NCBI RefSeq assembly: GCF_017161445.1
Contig: NZ_CP071060.1
Coordinates: 1,674,001 to 1,738,000, forward strand
Reading direction: 5' to 3'
DNA length: 64,000 nucleotides
DNA from: Niveibacterium microcysteis
GTDB lineage: Bacteria > Pseudomonadota > Gammaproteobacteria > Burkholderiales > Rhodocyclaceae
Shown: piece after piece, positions 9,648 through 18,146 of the stretch
Layout: every line of letters begins with the position of its first letter
Numbering within the stretch: the stretch's first letter is position 1
Notes under the pieces: model-generated
Seen by the model: the letters and a program-made list of their open reading frames with translations, nothing else
What the model was told of the DNA's origin: nothing
The model's database searches: none
Position numbers and translations under genes: made by a program

Positions 9648-10555
9648 ATGTTTGCCTTGATGATCGGCGCACTGCGCTGCCCGCGAGTCTGCGTGTTGCT
9701 GGTGGCTTGCCTGATGCCACGCCTCGCCGGCGCGATCGACATCGTCACGCTGACAGCGCCCGAGAGCAGCAACGATCCGCGCACTGCCTACAACGTGCAG
9801 TTGGTTCAGCTTGCGCTGGAGAAGACGCGCGCCCGATCAGGTGAATTCGAGATCCGTATCAGCCCGCCGATGAACACAGCCCGCGCGATCGAAGAGGCCC
9901 GCGCAGGCTCGCTGCCCAACCTGATCGTGATGACCACGTTCGAAAACCGACTGCTGGACGACGGTTTCGATTACGTGCGGTTCCCGGTGGATTTTGGTGT
10001 CACCGGCTACCGGATCTGTTTTGTCTCGCCCGAAGCGCGCGATGCGGTGAGCCAGGTAAGCACGCTCGATGCGCTGCGCAAGTTCAGCATCGGGCAGGGG
10101 CGTGGTTGGGCCGATGTCGGCATCCTGCGCCATAACGGCTTCAGGGTGGAGGAGGTCGGGGGCTACGAGGCGTTGTTCGGCATGGTCGCGTCAAGCCGCT
10201 TCGATCTGTTCTGCCGTGGCATCAACGAACTCGAACCAGAGCTCAGGGCGCACGCGCACATCCGCAATCTCGACTATGACCGTAGCTTTGCGCTGGCCTA
10301 TTTGCTGCCGCGCTTCTTCTTTTCCAACAAGAAGAATGACCGCATCCTGCGCCGCATCACGGAAGGGCTGCAGGCTGCGTGGCTCGACGGCTCGACGGCT
10401 CGGCGCGCAAGCTCTGGCTTGCGCAATACCGCGACGCGCTGACGTTCGCGCAACTTGGGTCGCGCCGGATTTTCGCGCTGGAAACCCCTGACATCGACCG
10501 CATCGATTTCGATTACCGCAAGTACTACTTTAACCCGACCAAGCCGCTGCAATGA
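9648..10555 (+). pseudogene. Periplasmic substrate-binding-like protein gene, frameshifted by an 8-bp tandem duplication
   Basis: The first frame (9648-10442) encodes a signal peptide and a two-lobed solute-binding-like protein (IVTLTAPESSNDPRTAYN..., GWADVGILRHNGF). It degenerates after WLDGS near 10390. The coherent C-terminus (KLWLAQYRDALTFAQLGSRR, ending YRKYYFNPTKPLQ) resumes in another frame and stops at 10555. At the junction GGCTCGAC occurs twice in tandem (10381-10388 and 10389-10396); removing one copy restores a continuous frame of about 300 codons. The break is recent-looking, because the downstream frame has no other lesion. It could be a slippage-prone locus or an assembly error. 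Confidence 0.75.
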
Positions 10556-10713
10556 GCATGTGTGCGTCGGCAACGACGGCGGATGTCGCTTGCGCCGACC
10601 CGGCGCGCGATTGCGGCGGCCCGCGTCGCGCCCTAGTATGGCGACGGTTGTCCCGCCTGCCTCGTGCTTGGCCGTGGGTGTGCGAAGCGGGGTGGCGGTG
10701 ACGGCTGCCGGAA

Positions 10714-10756
10714 ATGAAAAAGCCGCTGATCCTTGCGGAATCAGCGGCCTTGAATG
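10714..10756 (-). terminator. Intrinsic terminator, minus-strand oriented
   Basis: Inverted repeat with arms AAGCCGCTGAT(C)C and GGAATCAGCGG around a TTGC loop. On the minus strand the hairpin is followed by a TTTTT run (the plus strand reads GAAAAAGCC before it). It would end transcripts from the minus-strand DUF4189 gene. Confidence 0.6.
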
Positions 10757-10920
10757 CCTTGGTGGTGATGGGCGGAATCTGAGGCTTGTTTTTAAAGCGC
10801 TATAAATTCAATACGTTACGCGACATCAATTTGGCGTTGAGCCACAGTTGCAACCCTGCTATTGAGCCACAACACCAAGCGGGCCACTGCGTCTCACCTT
10901 CCCATGATGCAACTAGAAGG

Positions 10921-11682
10921 CTAGCAGCTTGGCGCCGGATAGGTCCATTGATTCGAAAAACTATCGAACAACGGTTGAACCTGAACACGCATTTTGCAGC
11001 CGTTCTCATATGTGACGGTGCAATCGCCATTTGTGCATTGGGACGAACAGCGAATTGTTGGGGTGTTTGGACGGCAATTCCTCTCGGATGCCACAGGAGA
11101 TGGGCGTGCGGCTGGTGCGGACCCAGTCGTGTAAGTGCCCGCTATTGCTCCCGACCAAAGCACTCGACAGGCTTTGCCATTCAGTTCGAAGCAGCCTTGG
11201 TTTGCCTCGGCGTCGGCTTTGTCGCTGTCGCTATAGTGATAGGCGATGAAGTAGTTTCCGTCGCCCTCATCAGGCTCTGCAACTGAATAGAAACCAGGTT
11301 TCGCAACTTTGACGACGACTTTGCAATCCGGTTTGCCGCAGCTCTGCAGTGCTCGCTTCTTCGCGTCGTCAAGGCCCAAAGAACTTCTCGCGATTCCAAC
11401 CCTGCCTTTGCCTTCAGCGCGGACAATGGCTTTGGTGTCGTCCAGTTTGCAATCCATTGTCTTGGCAACTTTGTTACAGCTCTGCAAGGCAACCGTGTTT
11501 GCCTCCTGTTGAGTGGCGCGCGTTGCCCAGCCCCATTGCTTGTCACTGCTGAAAGCGATTGCAGACGCTTCCGCCCAAGCGAACCCCGGGCAGGCCAAAA
11601 AGGCAAGTGAAGCTAAAAGTAAGTCGCGTAAGCGCCGCTGCGTACGTATATGACGCGCATTTGACTTGACGAGTGAATTCAA
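10921..11682 (-). CDS. DUF4189 exported protein, TTG start
   Basis: I place the start at the TTG at 11682, six bases after a perfect GGAGG. It gives a signal peptide (RRLRDLLLASLAFLACPGFAWA) directly before the mature protein of a 253-residue product. The mature part matches the DUF4189 pattern: AIAFSSDKQWGWATRATQQE, ALQSCNK...DCK, then a second half-repeat with KKRALQSCGKPDCKVVVKV; the paired cysteines suggest disulphides. A Cys-rich tail (CSSQCTNGDCTVTYENGCKM) follows. The role is unknown. Base composition is lower in GC than the flanks. The frame is also open for 146 codons upstream (see the next entry). Confidence 0.65.
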   Translation of the reverse strand: MNSLVKSNARHIRTQRRLRDLLLASLAFLACPGFAWAEASAIAFSSDKQWGWATRATQQEANTVALQSCNKVAKTMDCKLDDTKAIVRAEGKGRVGIARSSLGLDDAKKRALQSCGKPDCKVVVKVAKPGFYSVAEPDEGDGNYFIAYHYSDSDKADAEANQGCFELNGKACRVLWSGAIAGTYTTGSAPAARPSPVASERNCRPNTPTIRCSSQCTNGDCTVTYENGCKMRVQVQPLFDSFSNQWTYPAPSC

Positions 11683-12120
11683 ATCGCACCTCCGGTTCGT
11701 TCTTTGTTTTTCAGTATCAGCGCAAAGAAGGTACGGGGCCCGATGATTGACGATGCTTTGCATCGGCAGCCCTGCTGGCATCGCGTTTCCCTTTGCGCTG
11801 TAGCCCAGAAGCTTTGCGTCCCAGCCTTTCGGCAGGTTTGCCAATTTCAGAACGATTAGTTCTTGCGCCCATTCTACTTGCGCAGGACCAATGAATGTGG
11901 AGAGGTGTCGCCATCGCAATTGATGATGGTCAAAGATTGTGAGTCCGTTCGTGGCACTGCGGAATGTGTCAAGGCAACCGACTCGGACGCCGGTCTCACT
12001 GGCGTCCCCCAGAGTGCTGTCCGCGATTGCATTGGCTCGCGTGTAGGCATAAATCAGGTTGCAGACTTCCGATTCGCTGGTGTTTTGGTGTTGCTCCACG
12101 ATGGAGCTCCTTTCATTCAA
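11683..12120 (-). other. Open in-frame segment upstream of the DUF4189 gene
   Basis: The DUF4189 frame has no stop back to 12120. A GGAG followed seven bases later by GTG (12099) could initiate a protein beginning VEQHQNTSESEVC that would run through the DUF4189 signal peptide. I do not recognise the encoded 139 residues. Either this is a decayed or unrelated gene fused in frame, or a leader. The internal signal peptide with its own Shine-Dalgarno argues that DUF4189 is translated independently. Confidence 0.3.
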
Positions 12121-13250
12121 TAGACCGGGTTCCTAGATTCCGAGTCCCCTCGTGCCTTCCCGGCTTGGCGTTGAGGGGCCTTGTGCTTGCTGCCGTACTT
12201 CCTGAGTTCGTCGCCCTTAGCGCAAAGGCGCCTAGCCCACAGGTCGGAAGCGCAAGGGTGCTGCTGAAGCCGCAGCCCGCAGGGACCGGATGAAAGAGCG
12301 CATCGGGTGCCAATGGTCCTTGCCGTTTGGCCGGCCTGGGGGATGTTCGCCAATGGTTCGGCGATGGACTTGGGAGGCAGCGGGGCCTCCGGTGCGTCGG
12401 GGCCGGTTGTCGCGGCAGCTCTGACGCGACGACTCGCACGGTCCGGGGACGGTCCGTGCCATGAATGCGGCAAGCTCCTAGCGCGCAGTCGTTTGGCGGA
12501 CTGCGAGCGACGAAGGGGCGCCGCGACGCGACCGTAGGGAGTGGCATGGGGCAAGGGCAGCACAGCCCGCAGCCCCCGGCGCCGCAACCTGCCCCAGCAG
12601 GGGCGGCAACGCCCCGGCGCCCCGAGCCGCAGGCGCGGGAAATCCGGTCAAGTCGAAACGGAGGGAGACCGCAGGCGAGGCCTAAGCCGGCGGTGCGTTC
12701 AGCACAGACGGTTGAGCGGGTTTCCCGCGCGTGTAGCGGTGCGCGCAGCGGACCGCGGAAGGCGTGGGGCGCCCTATCGTTTTGGGGCACGTGTGGCGTC
12801 CGCCCGCACGAATGGCCGACCGGGCGTCCAGACCGGGTGCAGGCCATGCTGCCCCTAAGCCGCGACGCGGCCATTCGTCACACCCGTTCGCCTTCACTCG
12901 AAGGGGCCGCGAATGGGGGTTCGTCGCTATACGTGAAGTTATATGCACCGCGGCGTCCTCGGCGAGCTGGCTGTCCGAGTCGACACCCTGCTAATCAAAC
13001 CGGATCAACGTCAATTGGGTTGCGTCTGGCGCGACGGTCGCCACCACGCCGGCGATCCGGGTGGTCGAAGCGCGCCTGCTCACGCGCGAGCAGGTCTCGG
13101 TGCTCAACGCCCAGAGCGCAGAGGCCGGTGATGGCTGAGCAACTGGGCGCCCGCAAGGGCAGCGCATTCAAGGCTGTTTCTACCGCGCCGGCCTTCAACA
13201 ACACGTTCTGCCCAGCAGTTAAAGGCAACGCGCAGTCGCCGCGCTAAAGA
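12121..13250. other. 1.1 kb without a recognisable intact gene
   Basis: Several overlapping frames are open on both strands, but their translations are rich in Arg, Pro, Ala and Cys with no domain signature, typical of spurious frames in GC-rich DNA. Near the right end two short plus-strand frames look more natural: 12995-13138 (…VATTPAIRVVEARLLTREQVS…, no start codon, stop TGA) and 13131-13247 (MAEQLGARKGSAFKAVSTAP…, 38 codons). They overlap by ATGGCTGA and lead into a terminator at 13256, suggesting the decayed 3' end of an operon whose family I cannot name. Confidence 0.4.
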
Positions 13251-13255
13251 GATAA

Positions 13256-13280
13256 GCCCCCGGCTGACACTGCCGGGGGC
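13256..13280 (+). terminator. Intrinsic terminator
   Basis: Perfect 9-bp stem GCCCCCGGC / GCCGGGGGC with a 7-nt loop (TGACACT), then the T-rich GTTGGTTTGCTTGTTG on the plus strand. It follows the small frame ending at 13247 by 8 bases. Confidence 0.6.
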
Positions 13281-13550
13281 GTTGGTTTGCTTGTTGCCTG
13301 TGCCGTGAGGGCGGCGAATTCGTGCTGACTACGTTCGTTGGGCGGCGACGAGCCATGCGAGCTAACGGTGTACCTCTTGTTCGATCCAGCTAGATGCTCG
13401 CCAGACCTTGATCGGAGCGGGAGATTTGCCATGCAGAATTAGGCGGCATATGTCGCTGTTATCGACGTCGACGCGTCGAGAGCCCTTTGGCTAGATTTAC
13501 GACTTTCGACAATGTTGGCAGCCCCGGAGTCTTCTGTCCGTTACGTCTTC

Positions 13551-14456
13551 TTAGGAGTCCGGCGTGTTTGGCCGGGCCTCATCCATGAGCCATTGGCGCA
13601 GCGCGGCGGGGCCTTCTTGCTCCAGCAATCCGTCCCGATACATCAGGTAGTAGGAGAGCCGGAGCGACACTTCGGTGCGGAAAGGGCTGACGAGTCGGCC
13701 GGCGGCGAGGTCGTATTCGACGAGAAGCTGCTGGCCGAGGGCGATGCCCTGGCCATCGATCGCTGCTTGCAGGGCGAGTTGTGTGTCGCTGAGCCCCATG
13801 CTGCGGCGCGCCTGGTTTTCCGACAGCCCGACTTCTTCCAGCCATTGCCGCCAGGTTGGCACGTGCGCGAGGCGTTGGGCGCTGCGGTCGTGCAGCAAGT
13901 TGTGCTCAAGCAGGCTGGGCAGGCCGTCGAGCTCTGCCGCGACCGCGGGGCTGCAGACTGGCAAGAAGCCCGTTGTGGCGAAGCGTTCGGTGACGGTGCC
14001 GCGCTCGGCGGATTGGCGCTCGGCGATCAAGAGGTCAAGCGAGTCGAGCGATTGCAGTTCGGGTTCGGTGATGACCTCGACGCGTAGGTCCGGGTTGGCA
14101 TTGAGGAACCTGAACAGACGCGGCACCAGCCACTTGCTCCCAAGTGCGGGGGGGACGCCGATCCGGAGTGGCCGGGCGGTGTCCGAGAGCAGTAATTCGG
14201 TGGCCTGCTGGACCGAGCGGAAGGCCTCGCGGATGCGGGGCAGGTAGTTCTCTCCGGCTCCGGTCAGCAGCAACTGGTTGTTATGGCGATCAAACAGTTT
14301 CAGGCCGAGAAACTCCTCAAGCTGTTTGACTTGGTGGCTCACCGCGGCATTCGTGACGCACAGTTCGTCTGCGGCGCGAGTGAAGCTCATGTGCCGCGCT
14401 GCGACCTCGAACACGCGTAACCCGTTGAGCGGCGGTAATCGTCTGCGTGCGTGCAT
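13551..14456 (-). CDS. LysR-family transcriptional regulator (GcvA-like)
   Basis: A 301-residue LysR regulator starting at the ATG at 14456 (MHARRRLPPLNGLRVFEVAA); in-frame codons up to 14558 lack protein-like character. The N-terminal winged HTH is clear: MSFTRAADELCVTNAAVSHQ followed by VKQLEEFLGLKLFDR, with PPLNGLRVFE typical of the GcvA/AmpR subgroup. An effector-binding domain (residues about 95-295) follows. It is divergent from the GH53 gene 510 bp away, so it may control that gene, but no target is proven. Upstream DNA is AT-rich and holds a LacI-type half-palindrome. Confidence 0.9.
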   Translation of the reverse strand: MHARRRLPPLNGLRVFEVAARHMSFTRAADELCVTNAAVSHQVKQLEEFLGLKLFDRHNNQLLLTGAGENYLPRIREAFRSVQQATELLLSDTARPLRIGVPPALGSKWLVPRLFRFLNANPDLRVEVITEPELQSLDSLDLLIAERQSAERGTVTERFATTGFLPVCSPAVAAELDGLPSLLEHNLLHDRSAQRLAHVPTWRQWLEEVGLSENQARRSMGLSDTQLALQAAIDGQGIALGQQLLVEYDLAAGRLVSPFRTEVSLRLSYYLMYRDGLLEQEGPAALRQWLMDEARPNTPDS

Positions 14457-14965
14457 GCCTTGAGTCTGATTAATCGTTTCATTAAGTTTATGTAGTTTGC
14501 CATTTGCCGCGCCGCAGTCAAGGATTATCTTGTGGCGCCAGGCGGTCATGGGTGTCAAATAATGTTAGAAAAAACAAGGCGCTCTCGTGCGTGTTCGGAG
14601 TCTGCCAAGGGGGCGCTTGTCTTGAGATTTAAGCTTTAAGCAAAACTGCCGTTTTGAGCCGCTGAACATGGGAGATCCGGGCGGCACTCTCGAATGGGCT
14701 CTGGTGCGGCGCGAAAAGATGGAGCCGGATATGGCTTCGAGTGGCGCCAACTGGAACTGTGCAGCGATTGCGCATCGCAGCACGCCGTGAAGGCGTTGAG
14801 CTCGCGCGTGGAGGAAGATGGGCGGGCGATCGCCCGGGTTTGGATTGGGTGGGGTTGGTCGGCGTGGTCCGGCAACTCTGTTTGCAGCTTGCGTACGAAG
14901 ATGCGTGTTCCTTCGCTGTAGTGGTGTCGGTCGCCCGTCTGGCGTCTTTAACTGGGAAGACTTGA
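14457..14965. promoter_or_regulatory. Divergent intergenic region between LysR and GH53 genes
   Basis: About 500 bp with no credible gene. The left end is AT-rich (ATTAATCGTTTCATTAAGTT around 14469-14488) and contains TTAATCGTTTCA (14470-14481), one base off the TTAANCGNTTAA palindrome found at the GH42/GH35 promoters. The rest is ordinary GC-rich sequence. Promoters for both divergent genes must lie here; I cannot place -35/-10 boxes with confidence. Confidence 0.4.
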
Positions 14966-16021
14966 ATGATGAATCCGCAACAATGCGGTCGCGGGCTATG
15001 CCTCGCGTTGATGCTGGCTCTGGTCGGGTGTGGTGGAGGTGGAGGGGCGACAGATGGAGGCTCGTCGGGAGGCGACCCGCCTGCCGCCAAGCCGATTGCC
15101 GCATTTGCTCGCGGTGCTGATGTGGGCTGGCTGAGTGCAGAAGAAGCGGCGGGCTATCGCTTTCAGAGCGCAAGCGGCGTCGAATCCGATGCCTTCGCGC
15201 TGCTCGGCGCGAACGGGGTGAATGCGATCCGCCTGCGTGTCTGGGTTGATCCGGCCGATGGCTGGAACGGCGTTGCGGATGTCGTGGCGAAGGCGCGCCG
15301 GGCGCAGGCTGCCGGGCAGCGCATCATGATCGACTTCCACTACAGCGATACCTGGGCCGACCCCGGGCACCAGACGAAACCGACCGCCTGGGCGACGCAT
15401 GACTATGCTGCGCTGAAGGATGATGTTGCCGCGCACACCCGCGACGTGTTGGCGGCGCTCAAGCAAGCCAACGTGAGCGTGGAATGGGTCCAGGTTGGCA
15501 ATGAGATCGGTGGCGGCATGTTGTGGCCGGAAGGCAGCTATCAGCATTTCGACCAGCTCGCCGGGTTCATCAACAGCGGCTACGCGGCGGTGAAGTCGGT
15601 GTATCCGGAAGCGAAGGTCGTGGTTCATCTGCAAAACGGCAGCGACGACTCATTGTTCCGCTGGTTCTTCGATGCGCTGAAGGCAGCGGGCGGGCAGTGG
15701 GATGTGATCGGGATGTCGCACTATCCGCCCGCGAATGACTGGCTGCGCTACAACCAGCTGATTGGCGCAACGATGGCCGATATGGTGAGTCGCTACGGCA
15801 AACCGGTGATCGTCACCGAAGTCGGCATGGATTGGCAGAAGGCGGCGACTTCGCGCGCGATGATTCGCGACCTGATCGCCCGCATTGCGCAACAGGGTGA
15901 GTACGGGCGCGGCGTTTTCTACTGGGAGCCGCTCGCTTGGCCCGGTTGGCAGGGCTACACGATGGGCGCGGTCGACAGCAATGGTCGCCTGACCGAGGCC
16001 TTGAAGGCCTACAGCGACTAG
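14966..16021 (+). CDS. GH53 endo-beta-1,4-galactanase, lipoprotein form
   Basis: A 351-residue enzyme hydrolysing internal beta-1,4-galactosidic bonds of galactan and arabinogalactan type I. The N-terminus is a lipoprotein signal with lipobox LVGC (Cys22), followed by a Gly/Ser-rich linker, so it is membrane-anchored and probably outward-facing. The GH53 catalytic domain (about 45-350) shows acid/base Glu180 in WVQVGNEIGGGMLWP and nucleophile Glu285 in VIVTEVGMDW, plus the conserved IRLRVWVDP and MIDFHYSDTWADP blocks. It has no accessory domain, unlike the second GH53 at 27872. It is convergent with the LacI gene (25 bp between stops). Confidence 0.93.
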   Translation: MMNPQQCGRGLCLALMLALVGCGGGGGATDGGSSGGDPPAAKPIAAFARGADVGWLSAEEAAGYRFQSASGVESDAFALLGANGVNAIRLRVWVDPADGWNGVADVVAKARRAQAAGQRIMIDFHYSDTWADPGHQTKPTAWATHDYAALKDDVAAHTRDVLAALKQANVSVEWVQVGNEIGGGMLWPEGSYQHFDQLAGFINSGYAAVKSVYPEAKVVVHLQNGSDDSLFRWFFDALKAAGGQWDVIGMSHYPPANDWLRYNQLIGATMADMVSRYGKPVIVTEVGMDWQKAATSRAMIRDLIARIAQQGEYGRGVFYWEPLAWPGWQGYTMGAVDSNGRLTEALKAYSD

Positions 16022-16045
16022 ATCAGGGGGGCGTGTGGGTCGCGC

Positions 16046-17074
16046 TCAGTTGCGCGACCTGCGCACCCGCGCGGTGGAATCACGCACCACCAGTTGCGGC
16101 ACCGAGGTCATCGCATGGCGCGGGACGGCGTTGTTGCCATCCTCGATCACCTCCATCATCAGCTGCACGGCCAGTTCCGCAGCCTCCTCCGATGGCACGG
16201 CGACGGTGGTCAGCGCGGGGCGAACCTGGTGCGCGAGCTGGATGTCGGTAATGCCAATGACCGACAGATCCGACGGCACTTCCAGGCCGAGATCCGCCGC
16301 CGCTTGCAGCACACCGATCGCCGGTAGGTCGTTCGAGACGAAGATCGCAGACAGATCCGGCACCGCGGCGAGCAGGCCGTGCGCAGCGTTGCGGCCAGCG
16401 TCGATGGTGTCGCCGCCGAAGCGCACTTCCTCGGGTGGGTGCGGCACGCCAGCGCGCGCCAGCGCATCGCAGAAACCGCGGTAACGCCAGATGTGGTTGC
16501 CGGTCGGCTCGCTGCCGACCACGGCGCCGATGCGTGTGTGGCCAAGCTTGAGCAGATGCTCGGCCGCGATCACGCCGGCTTGGTGGAAGTCCACGCCGAT
16601 GTAGGGCAGTTCCGGCGCTTCGTCCGGCTTTTCCCACATGCACAGCACCACCGGCACGCCGCGGCGACGCAGTGCGAGCAGCTCTTCAACGCGCACGAAG
16701 TCCGCGTTCATCACCAGCACGCCCTGCGCCAGCGAGCCGCCCACCGCATCGAGGTAGGCCGCTTCCTGCGCCGGATCGTTGTTGGTGTTGCAGACGAGCA
16801 GGAAGTAGTCGCGCTTGCGCACCGCCTTTTCCACCGCGAGTGCGAACTCGGGATAGAACGGGTTTGCGATGCTGGAAACGATCAGCGCGATCGTGTGCGG
16901 ACGCCCCTCGACCAGCGCGCGTGCATTCAGATTCGGGCGGTAGCCCAGTTGCTGCACGGCGGCGAGAACGCGCTCGCGGGTTGCGTCGCTCACGCGGCCA
17001 CGGCCACGCAGCACATTGGATACGGTGGCGGGGGTAACGCCGGCCAGGCGCCCGACTTCGACGAGGGTGGACAT
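16046..17074 (-). CDS. LacI-family repressor, likely regulator of the galactan locus
   Basis: A 342-residue LacI/PurR regulator. It has an N-terminal HTH (LVEVGRLAGVTPATVSNVLR), a linker with LGYRPNLNARALVEG including the minor-groove hinge, and a periplasmic-binding-protein-like sensor domain (IALIVSSIANPFYPEF ... IFVSNDLPAIGVLQAA ... VIGITDIQLAHQVRPALTTV). It is the third gene of the minus-strand run GH42, aldo-keto reductase, lacI. Its probable operators are the TTAANCGNTTAA palindromes at 20170 and 20435. The ligand is presumably galactose, a galactobiose-type sugar or a phosphorylated intermediate (inference). Confidence 0.92.
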   Translation of the reverse strand: MSTLVEVGRLAGVTPATVSNVLRGRGRVSDATRERVLAAVQQLGYRPNLNARALVEGRPHTIALIVSSIANPFYPEFALAVEKAVRKRDYFLLVCNTNNDPAQEAAYLDAVGGSLAQGVLVMNADFVRVEELLALRRRGVPVVLCMWEKPDEAPELPYIGVDFHQAGVIAAEHLLKLGHTRIGAVVGSEPTGNHIWRYRGFCDALARAGVPHPPEEVRFGGDTIDAGRNAAHGLLAAVPDLSAIFVSNDLPAIGVLQAAADLGLEVPSDLSVIGITDIQLAHQVRPALTTVAVPSEEAAELAVQLMMEVIEDGNNAVPRHAMTSVPQLVVRDSTARVRRSRN

Positions 17075-17110
17075 GTGTGGATCTTAGCAGCGTGACCGCA
17101 GGTGGGCTGT

Positions 17111-18109
17111 TCAGTGCGTGCTCAAAACAGCTTCGATGGCGTGGATTTCTTCCTGAGTGAGCGGCGCTGCGTTTGCTGCGGCCACCGCATCGAGAATCTG
17201 CTCGCTTCGACTCGCCCCGATCAGCACCGAGCTGATCGCTGGCTGGCGCAACACCCAGCTCAGCGCCATTTGCGCGAGCTTCTGCCCGCGCGCCGCGGCG
17301 ATGTCGTTGAGAGCACGCACCAGCGCAAGGCGCGCCGGCGTGATCTGCTCCGGCTTCAGGAAGGCGCCGCGCGCCGCGCGTGAGTCGGCAGGGATCTCGC
17401 CACCGAGATAGCGGTCGCTCAACACGCCTTGCGCGAGCGGCGAGAAGGCGATGCCGCCTATGCCTTCATCGGTAAGTGCGTCGAGCAGGCCGCCTTCCAC
17501 CCAGCGATCCAGCATGCTGTAGCGCGGCTGGTGGATCAGGCAGGGCGTACCCAGCTCGCGCAGCATCGCCGCCGCGCGGCGTGTGAGCTCCGCCGGGTAG
17601 TTGGAGAGGCCGACGTACAGCGCGCGCCCACTGGCGATGATGTGCGCGAGGGCTGCCATCGTCTCTTCGAGCGGCGTCTCCGGGTCCGGCCGGTGGTGGT
17701 AGAAAATGTCCACGTAGTCCAGCCCTAGGCGCTGCAGACTTTGGTCCAGGCTCGCCACCAAATACTTGCGCGAGCCCCAGTCGCCGTAGGGGCCGGGCCA
17801 CATGGTGTAGCCGGCCTTTGTCGAAATCACCAACTCGTCGCGATAAGGCTTCAGATCCCCTGCGAGCAGGGCACCGAAAGTCTCCTCGGCGGAGCCGGGC
17901 GGCGGGCCGTAGTTGTTCGCGAGGTCGAAATGCGTGATGCCGTGATCGAAGGCGCAACGCACCAGGGCCCGCGCGTTCTCGAAACGATCGACGCCGCCGA
18001 AGTTGTGCCACAGGCCGAGCGAGACTGCGGGCAGCTTTAGGCCGCTGCGGCCGCAGCGGCGATAGGGCAGGGCGCCGTAGCGGTTGTCTGTTGGCGTGTA
18101 CGGGCTCAT
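17111..18109 (-). CDS. Aldo-keto reductase, L-glyceraldehyde-3-phosphate reductase type
   Basis: A 332-residue NADPH-dependent reductase with the AKR catalytic set: Asp/Tyr in HFDLANNYGPPPGSAEETFG, Lys in VISTKAGYTMWPGPYG and His in DIFYHHRPDP. The C-terminal SSVLIGASRSEQ is a cofactor-binding block. The NNYGPPPGSAE and TMWPGPYGDWGSRKYL motifs mark the YghZ/MgrA (L-glyceraldehyde-3-phosphate reductase) subgroup. A GGAG lies 6 nt before the ATG. It sits 37 bp after GH42 and 36 bp before lacI, so it is co-transcribed. In the locus it may reduce an aldehyde by-product of sugar catabolism, or a sugar itself; this is inferred. Confidence 0.88.
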   Translation of the reverse strand: MSPYTPTDNRYGALPYRRCGRSGLKLPAVSLGLWHNFGGVDRFENARALVRCAFDHGITHFDLANNYGPPPGSAEETFGALLAGDLKPYRDELVISTKAGYTMWPGPYGDWGSRKYLVASLDQSLQRLGLDYVDIFYHHRPDPETPLEETMAALAHIIASGRALYVGLSNYPAELTRRAAAMLRELGTPCLIHQPRYSMLDRWVEGGLLDALTDEGIGGIAFSPLAQGVLSDRYLGGEIPADSRAARGAFLKPEQITPARLALVRALNDIAAARGQKLAQMALSWVLRQPAISSVLIGASRSEQILDAVAAANAAPLTQEEIHAIEAVLSTH

Positions 18110-18146
18110 GGCTGACTCCGGTTCCGGTCAAGGGGGCGAGTATCCA

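Noticed and set aside
10714..10756. Hairpin as terminator of the broken binding-protein gene
   Set aside because: The T-run is on the minus strand only, so it serves the DUF4189 gene rather than the plus-strand gene ending at 10555.
12113..12874. Long minus-strand frame in the gene-poor region as a possible gene
   Set aside because: Composition (Arg/Pro/Cys/Ala) and absence of domains or a ribosome-binding site indicate chance; competing frames of similar length exist on both strands.
12925..12960. GTTATATGC motif considered as an integron attC half-site
   Set aside because: It does not fit GTTRRRY, and no matching RYYYAAC partner or inverted-repeat structure is visible; no integrase in the window.
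14563..14575. GTTAGAAAAA also found near 24070, considered as a shared regulatory motif
   Set aside because: Only a 10-base match in AT-rich positions, at different distances from the starts; compatible with chance.
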